DNA of 64,000 nucleotides from Monomorium pharaonis (lineage: Eukaryota; Arthropoda; Insecta; Hymenoptera; Formicidae). The notes under the pieces are model-generated. The model worked only from the letters and a program-made list of their open reading frames with translations. It was not told the DNA's origin and did not search any database. This document shows, one piece after another, positions 55,002 to 64,000 of this stretch (its first letter is position 1; the number at the start of each line of letters is the position of its first letter). The stretch lies in the NCBI RefSeq assembly GCF_013373865.1, contig NC_050473.1, positions 1,426,001 to 1,490,000 of the forward strand, read 5' to 3'. Position numbers and translations under genes: made by a program.

Positions 55002-55087
55002 CTGCTCAAGTTTAACGTTACGAAAGCGATTCTAAATGTAGCGTCCCGAAATCCGTTTGTATACATGTATACGCAAGCTAAAACAAA

Positions 55088-55633
55088 ATTGATGCTAAAG
55101 TGCCCGTCAAACTTGATCGAGGTCGATAATGTAGAGTCATTCGTTTATCCTTGTTCATAAAAATATTCGCTTTAAAATACAAGTTAATGTATAGCTTATA
55201 CAAACAAATGAATGGTATCCCGGGGTTCGGAATAGATTGAGGAATAAGACTATAGTCACTATAAGTTACGATTACAAGTCGTAAAAAAGTTATTTGTGTG
55301 ATTAAATTTTATTCATTTAAGCGCTTTTACTACAGATTTCTGATTATTACAGATTTCAAATAACTTTTCTTTACAGCTTTTCATAATTTGACCAATATTC
55401 CTCAATCTAAACCGAATCGCGGGATACTATTTATTTATTGTACGTATAAGTTACATAACTTGTAATTTGAATAAACTTAAAAATTTTTTTGCGTTTTTGG
55501 TCTTGATCTAATTGTACCCGGGTTTATTAGTATACGTACTTTAAACGTGTAAAAGAATTTTCAATTCTGTAAATTCAATTCGAAACTAAATGGTTGAACA
55601 GAATGTCAGTAAAACAGAAGGTTTTAGCATTCG
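55088..55633. mobile_element. AAGGGGATGCT-family element X1 (L end left, R end right)
   Basis: The left end has GATGCTAAAGTGCCCGTC then CTTGATCGAGGTCGATAATG (L-type, somewhat diverged). The right end has CAGTAAAACAGAAGG then TTTTAGCATTC (R-type in reverse complement). It contains a smaller foldback at about 55178-55466. Length is about 546 bp. It abuts element X2 with the two R ends facing each other. Confidence 0.65.
55178..55466. mobile_element. Foldback nested in element X1
   Basis: The left arm includes AATGGTATCCCGGGGTTCGG and AGATTGAGGAATA. The right arm includes TATTCCTCAATCT and CGAATCGCGGGATACTAT, its reverse complement. Pairing continues outward to ACAAGTTA..CTTATAC on both sides. 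No coding capacity. Confidence 0.7.
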
Positions 55634-56180
55634 TAGGGAATGCTATAAAGTTTTGTTTTACCGATAATTTTCCTACTTACTAATCTTTTAATTGCATTTA
55701 CAGAATTAAAAATTCTTCTCCAGAATTAAAGTATAGACGATAACAAAGTCCGACCGTAACAATTTTAAAAGAAAACGAAAAAAAAATTTTAATTATCGAC
55801 TTCTGGCGTCGACTCGTAAAATGTGCTCAATGTAAAAATTTTAGATCTTGTACACATAAATCCAACCTGGGTCATTGTTGAGTGAACATTTTGGAACAAT
55901 ACTACGCTTTCAGATTGAGCGTAGGCGTTCTAATAAAAAAAGCTTAATGAATACGAAAATTTCGTGTCTGAAAAGAACAGTCTGAAAAAATTTTTTTAAT
56001 TCTTGATATGAAGTTTAATTCATAAGCTGATATTAATACATGTATTGTACTTTAAATTTAGAAAAGATTTTAAATCTATAAAAAAAAATACAATATTTCG
56101 TTAATGATGCATGTGCACGAATGACTCTACATTTATCGACCCCGATCAAATTTGAGAGACAGTTTAGCATCCCCTTAAGT
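55634..56180. mobile_element. AAGGGGATGCT-family element X2 (inverted relative to X1)
   Basis: The left end TAGGGAATGCTATAAAG then GTTTTGTTTTACCGAT is R-type and resembles the arms at 45.9 kb. The right end, in reverse complement, is TTAAGGGGATGCTAAACTGT then CAAATTTGATCGGGGTCGAT, the L-type end. It is about 547 bp, the same size as X1 but in opposite orientation. Confidence 0.7.
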
Positions 56181-56201
56181 TTAACGAGCATCGTCAATCC
56201 C

Positions 56202-56722
56202 CCTTAAGGGGATGCTGGACTGTCTCTCAAATTTGATCGGGGTCGATAATGTTAGTTATAATTAGTATTAAAGTATACATATTAATATCCATCTGTGAAT
56301 TAGACTTTATATCGAGAACGAAAAAATATTTTTTTATTGCTCTACTTATCGACTTTTTATTGACTTTGTATATAACCTAAATTTTCGTTTTGCAATTTCG
56401 CCTCAATTAAACATCAAAATCTAATTTTTGAAACTCGACATTGTTTGTTCTCATCGTCTACAAGTCTGTAGATACAAATTTCGTAAGTACAAACTGTAGA
56501 TCTTTATATTAAACAAACATTGTTATGATGTGACAGCGAATTTTTTTCCGTTTTTGATAGAAACTCCATCCTGCAAACTGGTAGTTATGCGTATACTTAT
56601 ATTCTGGAGAATAAGGATTTCCAAATTTATAAAAGAAATATAATAAAAAAATAATGCGAAACAAAAATTACTGTCTTTTTGTCGGTAAAACAGACAAAAC
56701 AGACTCCAGCATCCCCTTAATA
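56202..56722. mobile_element. AAGGGGATGCT-family element X3 (same orientation as X1)
   Basis: The left end is TTAAGGGGATGCTGGACTGT then CAAATTTGATCGGGGTCGAT (L-type). The right end is GTCGGTAAAACAGAC then CTCCAGCATCCCCTTAA (R-type in reverse complement). It is about 520 bp and 21 bases from X2. TTAAGGGGATGCTGGA occurs at both ends as an inverted repeat, supporting these boundaries. Confidence 0.75.
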
Positions 56723-59699
56723 AGGAAAAAAGAATGATCACATATGTATAACACATGTCGCAAATGATATAAAAATATATTTTACATTTTATATTTTTTA
56801 ATTGTTAATGTTATTTAATTATTTCGATGAGATGTTGGAATTCCTACATCCCGCAACGTTGCGTTGATTTTGTATTACCAAGTTCTCGAGTCAAAGCTGG
56901 GCTCTTAAAGTTTCTGTACTGTGAAGAAGCGACGCAATCGAAGAATCTATCCCGAACGGTGCAGGACGTACAAACTACTTTAGAGCGAACGACGTGGAAA
57001 TCGCCGTTACGCCCGCTCGTGTAGAACCGATACAACTTTTACGATCGTGCGGGATATAACGCGAAGCGAAATAGAAAAACAAGAGATGGTTCTCCACCTC
57101 CTCGTACGTAGAACCGCGCGCGTCACTCGGAGTTTAGAAGAACGCGGACTTTGAGAAAGAGCAAGCGTGACTGGCCTGGCGAAACAGACTCCAAGTTTAT
57201 TTCGCAGTGACGGCCATTCCTCTCACAAATCATCCGACACGATAAATACCGTCCACCGTAGCGGGCATGCGATACGACAGTCTTTACTTGAACTTTGGTG
57301 CGGCGCACAACGCTCCGCGATGTTATCCGGTAAACTTTGCCGCGACTTCCCAGGTTTCGACTCTCATATTGCGCGGTTAAATGCAGTATAGAGCTTAATT
57401 ATCCACTTTAGATAAAGCCCCTGTATACCCCTTAATAATATATTCGACATTACTGTAATTACCACGGTGCAGTTACCAGTGGATGGCTTCAGACTTCATG
57501 CGCCTGAGGTTTCCGTCTTTTTTTTTTCTTTTTTACTGATAGCGGCAAAAACTGTCCCACGGAATAAGAACATTTGTTACGTCACAATCTCGATGGTCGC
57601 AGCGAGACTTCAACGTCAATTGACGATTCTGTGGCTTTGTTCTCTCGGAAAATAAAACAAAAAAAAAAAACAATGCCGGGTGTAGTGAGTCCGATGGCAG
57701 GTCAAACTCGATTTCGCGGAGTACGTTAACGTTTTTCTGAACCGGGTCGCGTTGGGTACTGTCTAGTTCGCTGCCGCTTCGTTTCCCTTAATAAAATAAT
57801 CGTAGCCAGCGGCGACGTGAGTGTGACAGCCGGGTAGTCGGCGGGGCGGATACGTAGACGTCACCGGAGTTATGCGTGACCAGGCTGCAAAACCAGCCGT
57901 GAGGTTTATTTGCGGCGAATGGTACGGCCCGGTCACGTGAACTGTGGAACCGGAAGCGGCACAGGCTCCTGCTAATCCTGTTGTGAGTCACGCTCGATTC
58001 GCGCGGATACTCTCGGCGTACGGTCGAGTCGCGTTACCAGTACGGAAAACGCGGTTTGAAAAAAAAAGAAAGAAAGAAGCGGGCAGATAGAATGGGAGGG
58101 GAGGGGAGAGGAAGGGGGGGGGGAGGCGTGCTCTTTTAAACTCTACGGGTTTCGGGGTTAAGTGAAAAGTCGTGTAAAGACCACCACGGGAAGATCCGCA
58201 CTAAAAATTACGCGAAAGCACTATGCAGAGACAAAAATAGATATGGGAAGTGACTCTGTAACTTTTCGATCTCGATATTGCTAGTTTTTCCTCCGGCCGC
58301 AATTTTTAATCGGCTAAATATCTAAGAAGCGGTTTAAATATTTTCCTAACAGATTGTGGGTTATTTCTATTATTATTAGTGTTATACCGCTGCATATTGT
58401 GTTGCGCGTCATTACATTAATAACGTTGATAGCATTGTTTGGAATAAATCACAATAGTTATTTCTATTAATTATGTTAATGGAAGTAAAGTAATATATAG
58501 GAATATTATGTATTCTATCACCATTACTTTTTTTCTTTAGGCTGGGTTACAAATATCAAAAAACTTATTATTATATACAGCCAATTTAATTGAAAATGTT
58601 TTTTTTTTTTATTTTTTAAGAGTTGCTCAGACAAATATGCTTTATAGAAATAAATTGCGCCAGTATAATATTGTTCATATTTTTTGAAATAAATGATTAG
58701 TGAATCTATTCTGTATATCAAATTCATAACCGTATTATTTGTCAGGATAGATGAATATATTTAGATCATCGCAGCCTGTCATAGCGATGACCATCTACAC
58801 TCCGAGTAATCGGATATTCTTGATCCTTTGATTCGAGTAGATACACCATTATCCCAGAGATACTGTTCATCAATTTAAAAGATTTGTTCTATCTATGAAT
58901 AAATTACCTTTAATCTTTAAAATGCTCGTTAAGCGAATAAAAGTTAAACTTTAAAATAAAATAAAATGAAACGCCGTCTTAAATTCTCAAATGTTGTCCT
59001 ATTCGGAAATCGATCGAGAAAAGTAACCGCCTGATGTGTTTTGTGCTGTTAGCAAATAGAACATAGTTCTCAAAATAAAAGCATGATCGACATTTTGGAA
59101 CGATCACCGCTTATCTTTTCTGTTGGCTCTTCCGCGCGATTAATACGAAAGCACAATGACGATGCGACAATATGATAGTTAATAATAACATTTTCTTTAT
59201 TCGTCGTAAACAATTTATCAATCTTTCTGTGTCGCGTGTTTTATCGATACTCCTCGCATATAAAAGCACGATACTAGAACTTACACGGGGTACTTCGAAA
59301 AGAAAGGAAGTTAATAGATAAACGGGTTAAAAAGAAGGGCGTGAACGGCGGGGGTCGCGAAGCCAAGGAATTACGACGGCCGATAGAAAGTCGCAATCCA
59401 AATTGTTTATCGTCGAGCAGCGGCGGGCGTTTAATCACGTAACACGATAGTTAAAATGATTTAATACCGCGAAATACCTCATCATAACGTCGGGCCCGCT
59501 CTATTCATACTGTCCTCTGAAAGGAGAGAGAGAGAGAGAGAGTTTAAAGTTTCCTTAAAGTTGGCTTTTTGACACAGCGTCAATATTTTCCTGTTTATCG
59601 CTAGATCCCATGGACGTGTTCCTGGGTACACGATATGTAATATATCTTTTAGAATCTTAAGAAACTACTGTTGGAGCGCGATTCCGAGCCCGCTATATG

Positions 59700-60300
59700 C
59701 CCGGTGAGAGCGAGAGCGAGAGAAAAAGAGAGAAGGAAGGAACAAGAGAGCGAAAACGGAAGAAGGTCAATAGAGAGATAAGCCACGAAGGAAGAACCGG
59801 AGGAAACAGATGGTCAAGGAATAAGGGGTCACGAAATAGGAGGCAGGAGGGCGAGAGAGCGAGAAAAGAGAAAGAGAGAGAGGGAGAGTACCGACGGGGA
59901 AACAGAGGCAAACGGAAACGAGGGTTGCTCCTTGACGAAACTTTAGCGGTATCGCGGAACAGGAGATAGACTAGAAATGAGAGAGACGGCGAGACGGGGA
60001 AACGCTAGCGAGAGAGAGAGAGAGAGAGAGAGGGGAAGAGAGAAAGACAGAGACGGTAAATAAATTTATGGGGAAAGTTAAAAGCATTGCAAGCTCAGCG
60101 GTGCAGCGTGTTGCCCCGAGCGCATTTATTTTTCATTTTTCTTTTACCACATCCCCCTCCCCCTCCCTCAGCCACCAACTACTACTCTTCTCTTCTAGTC
60201 GGTCCATGGGTGCAACGGCCCAAGCGTTCTCTTTCTCCTTCTCTTACGTTTCATCTCCCTTTTTCTTTCTCTCTCTCTCTGGCTCGCTCGATGCGCCGTT
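59700..60300. repeat. Polypurine block followed by polypyrimidine block
   Basis: From 59700 to about 60057 the plus strand is strongly A/G-biased with many GAGA runs, including (GA)n at about 60010-60032. From about 60130 to 60300 it is strongly C/T-biased. Frames through it encode Arg/Glu/Lys-rich or Ser/Phe-rich peptides that are artefacts. Confidence 0.8.
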
Positions 60301-60470
60301 TTTTGCAACGTTTGGATGGCAAATTAGGTTACGTAGAACCGCGTTCTGACATCAGGAAGTCACCGTGTCCCAGAAGGCTAATTAACCACGCTTTGCCGCC
60401 GGCTAATATGAGACGCGTTTCGGTAACGAGATACGCAGAATAGCCGCGGATTTCGCAACCGCACCTCCCT

Positions 60471-60523
60471 CCCCCCCTCTCTCTCTCTCTCTCACACACA
60501 AAACACACACACACACACACACA
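60471..60523. repeat. (CT)n(CA)n compound microsatellite
   Basis: A C run, then CT, then CA repeats with one AAA interruption, about 53 bases in total. Confidence 0.92.
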
Positions 60524-61260
60524 TTGCAATCGTTTTATCTGCAATCTGCCTTACTTATCCGATGGAACACGCTCAAGTCCACTGATGCTCCGTGAAAGAT
60601 CACTGCCATATCTTCGTAAATTAGATAAATTTCCATGCCGACGATTTATCATGCTATTCTGACTGGAAAATAGCTTACGCTAATTCGTATATACGACGCG
60701 CGACTTCTTCGTGCCAATAATTCATGAGGCGAATACTTGCAAAAACATTTGATGCCGTTATCTCATTCAGCACAAATTTTTCATTGATCCCGGTAGTAAC
60801 TCCTCGCGTCTTTCGTTCCGTTATATTCACGGAGCAAATTCCGGGAAAATGGGCTACACATTGATAAATTGTTCGCTGCTCCCAGCGATACCAACGTGAA
60901 ATCACGAGGCCGATACGTTTCCGACACTCGTAAACGCGATCGAGAGATATTCCCGTTTGACTATCCGGTTGTACGTTTTGTCGAGAGCAGATTCGCGTTG
61001 CGAAAGTACACGTTGAATTTTGTAGAGGCTGAAGATCTGATCGGAAATCAAAGAGCAAAACAATCCGCAGAGGACAGAGAACGTAAGATAATAGATTAAT
61101 TAATTACGGAGTTTGCGGGCTTGACGGGAAGAAGAAGGAAAAGCTCGTTTGTTGTGCAAAGTTTAGTTTGTTCGAAGTGAAATTCAAGATTTAATTGGTG
61201 CTGTATTTTTTTATTCAGATATAGAATTTCTAATGAGGCGCACGGAAAATAGTCGTTAAG

Positions 61261-61475
61261 TACAATGAGAAAGAAAATGTTATTAATTTGACTAAATTTT
61301 TCAATTGAATTAAATTTTTTGTCTATTCAAGTATTTATATATTTCAATTAACTATATATATAAATATTTAAATTGAAATTTATGCATTCAAGTTAATTAG
61401 ATAAATTCTTGAACTGAACAAAATTTTAATTTAATTGAAAAATCTTGTCAAATCAATATTTTTTTCTCAGTGTAT
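61261..61475. mobile_element. Foldback MITE with TACA(A/C)TGAGAAA ends
   Basis: About 215 bp. The left end TACAATGAGAAAGAAAATGT pairs with the right end ATATTTTTTTCTCAGTGTA. The arms continue through TTGAC..ATTTTTCAATT and its reverse complement. The AT-rich interior also folds. The terminal motif resembles that of the element at 41601-41810, so they may be related. Confidence 0.77.
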
Positions 61476-64000
61476 AAAATATTAAATTAATATTGATAAA
61501 GCATATTCACATCTTATCTCAATGACGTTTGCTTATTTTAACGCGTAGTGTCAAATGAAAAGGATTTCCATTCTCAAAATGTCTCCAGAGAGAACCTTCT
61601 CAAAGAATAGATAATAACTTCTCTCTTACAACAAACACGTCGATAATTAGTGTATCAAAGCAGTGAATGACGTCAGTTCATTAAGAATGCTCGAACGCTG
61701 ATCGGTGATAGTTTCGCCAATTAAGTACAACGCGCCAATATCGTGGGTATCAGAGTATTTGTAGTTTATGGTTCTGCAAGCAATTATCAAACCAACCACA
61801 CTAATCGGCATTCTATTGTCATCGTGACGTCTGGGACACTCTGGGATTAGCGTTTCTCCTCTACACGTGCAAGATGTAGATATAGATGTCAAACGCAACC
61901 TGGATCATCAGATTAATATCGATCAAATGCTGCCACATCCGTACCAGCATCTGCCACGGTCGATCTCAGATTTCGAGAAATTGCACAGATTACATTAAAT
62001 ATTTTAGTTAGCGAATACATTTAATATTCAACAAACTTAGTGCTCTTCATTACTAATCCAACAAACTGTGATGAACCTTTACTTTCATGATTAGCATTTG
62101 TTAAAACTTCTTCTGTCAGTTATACGCAGTAGTTCTAGACAATATTGGTCAGACCGAATTGGCAAAGAGGAAAATTAAGTCGAGTATGAAAACTAATTAA
62201 CTAAGGATTCTTTTAAATACGGAAACATTTAAATAAAAGCAAATTAATAGTAATTAACAATAATAAAAAAATACACATACTTTATACATACGTATAATTT
62301 ATTAATCGAATTAATCGAAAGATTACGACTATCTCGAGGATGAGGTTGTTTCGAAAGTCGAATGCCTAAAGTACGAGAGAAAGTCAAGCCCCGGCATCGG
62401 AAAAATCGCCAGAATGTGACGTAACTACGGAAGAAAGTAAAGGGGGTGATATAAGGTGGCGGGAAGAATGAGAGGGAGGCGGAAGCAACGCGAGATCAAG
62501 GCACACGTCCAAACGACACCGTTCCCTCTTAAAAGGCCGCTTTCAGCGTCATGTCCCTCTCTCCCCTCTTCGCACAAGCAATTCTTCCCCGTGAACTATA
62601 CGTAAACTTATGCCTGGACCGTTCTACGGGTCATCAGGGGTTCATGCCACTACATTGCCTTCACTCCCGCGGATTTATAGCGATCGTTTACAATTTCCTG
62701 CCGTTGGCAGGGGGAGGGCGTGGAGTAGCGATACAAAAGAATGCGGGTCACTCTGCGTAACAATACGGTCCGGAATACTTTCGTAGCGATTTCTCATCGT
62801 TTGATGTATGTACGTGATATATTCGACTAATACGAACAGGCACGAAATGCCTGCAAAAATTGTCCGCAAAAATTTGTGCGATTTGATGGCACGCTGGATG
62901 CGGGAGGTACGTTTATTGCAGAGATCTATTAATTTTTTTCTTTCATATTCGCATTGCATTTTTGTCTCACGGATGTATCGTTAGATTGCAAAAATTTGTA
63001 AACTGGCTGGCGCTTTTCGATAACCGAGACACATATTCCGTTGCTAAATTTTGTTATTTTAATGTGGCAATAAATGGCTGTTATCATTTTTATTTTATGA
63101 AAACCTCCCGCGAAACATAAGTTTTCCAAAGAGAATCGTTTTATCTGTAACGACCTAATGGATATGATACGAGAACGTTGCTGCACACTATACGCCCCGA
63201 GCTCCGAGATCGTAAAATGTCTCGGAAGAACGCGTCGAACACTTAAAAATACGGGACGAAACTGCGGCGGATTCATGAATTCCGTTTACGATCGGACTTT
63301 TAAAGGATGTAACATTCGAGACACCGGAGAGCGTATTGGTCCAACGTTTACCACTGCGTTCGTCGTCGTTACGTAAGGAAATATACGAGATTTTTACAGG
63401 ATTCGCGTAAACCGTTATAAAGTGGCTGCGAAATTCACACGAGAGAAGGTTATTGGTTTGTAAAAATCCGCAGTATATCGTAATGAATAATTAAATAGCT
63501 GAAAAGTTACACAAGTTATTTTACGATCGTTCCCATCTGTCACGATAAGCAATTCTATCTTGTCTATATAAATCACTCTAGTCGCGTAATTACGATTTAT
63601 ATATCCGATTATGCAATTATGTATATGTAAACCTCATCTCACTCTTCAGCATACAATTCAACATCTAATTTGAATGTAATTGAAATATTTTTATTTTCAC
63701 TTTTTCTTGACATTCTTCTGGAATAATTCCAAAATTTAGGGCACTGCAGCGGAATTTATTCGTTCCGGATGCTGGTGTTTCGTGAAATAGCCACCGTTGT
63801 TTCCATGTTTGCAACCGAGTTGCATTGCAATGCGCAATGCAACGTTCTCCAGCGTCCCCGGACTTGCTTCGGACTTGCACACGAGAAGTCCCGTCGAGTC
63901 CGACGAAATTGCGGTGACTTTCCCGTGCATGCCTGCGGTTTGATGTATTCGTGACGTATGCGGGAGAACTGGATGCCACTTTTACAGTTCATATTTGTAT
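61476..64000. other. Noncoding stretch to the window end, no gene recognised
   Basis: Mixed AT-rich and CpG-rich sequence. The overlapping short frames at 63.66-63.99 kb on both strands are not convincing as exons. No repeats of note. Confidence 0.5.

Larger units (their letters stand above)
46101..55087. other. Noncoding stretch, no gene recognised
   Basis: No exon, RNA gene or element identified. A TATACAGGGTG motif sits at 48402-48412, the reverse complement of the motif at 40830-40840. Compound repeats occur at 49327-49372 (GA then TG) and 54962-55001 (CG then TG). A GC-richer part at 52.9-54.9 kb carries only unconvincing short frames. Confidence 0.5.
56723..61260. other. Noncoding stretch with purine/pyrimidine blocks
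   Basis: No gene recognised. A G-rich tract lies at about 58094-58126 and a short (GA)n at about 59523-59542. The purine-rich to pyrimidine-rich block is given separately. A compound CT/CA repeat follows at 60471-60523. Confidence 0.5.

Overview
The window looks like nuclear DNA of an insect, most likely a hymenopteran and plausibly an ant. It is AT-rich but keeps abundant CpG. It has many GA/CT and CA microsatellites, very little coding sequence, one exon of an arthropod neuronal immunoglobulin gene, and retroelements of typical insect families. The lineage is an inference; no marker gene fixes the species. There are no bacterial features: no operons, CRISPR arrays or rRNA, and I found no tRNA gene.

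Layout. From 1 to about 4.3 kb: noncoding DNA with a GA microsatellite, one unidentified exon-like segment (2164-2383), a terminal-inverted-repeat MITE (2456-2707) and a second foldback element (3007-3458). From 4310 to 12280: a complete BEL/Pao LTR retrotransposon on the minus strand. It has a 5-bp target duplication (CTCTG), near-identical LTRs, a tRNA-Tyr-type primer binding site, an intact gag with three zinc knuckles, and an intact protease-RT-RNase H-integrase pol. Gag and pol share one frame and are separated by a single TGA in the strong readthrough context UGA CUA. From 12.3 to 24.9 kb: noncoding DNA with microsatellites, a G-rich tract and a diverged tandem duplication. At 24923-25145 (+) lies the one confident host coding exon, the second part of the first Ig domain of a Dpr (defective proboscis extension response) cell-surface protein, resembling the Dpr8/Dpr9 group. 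It is isolated, as expected for a gene with very long introns.

From about 33.6 to 36.6 kb: a decayed Penelope-like element on the minus strand, with RT and GIY-YIG traces. It is broken by a foldback element (34640-35449), which itself hosts a MITE copy (35124-35293). A third copy of that MITE (36209-36462) splits the RT region. Further foldback elements lie at 41601-41810, 45893-46100 and 61261-61475. At about 55.09-56.72 kb three elements sharing AAGGGGATGCT-type ends sit side by side in alternating orientation. A purine-rich block followed by a pyrimidine-rich block occupies 59.70-60.30 kb.

The genes do not form a pathway. The only host function seen is Dpr-type synaptic recognition. The rest is a record of transposon insertion: one probably young autonomous LTR element, one dead Penelope element, and several short non-autonomous families. 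All positions and comparisons were read by eye, and no alignment or search was run.
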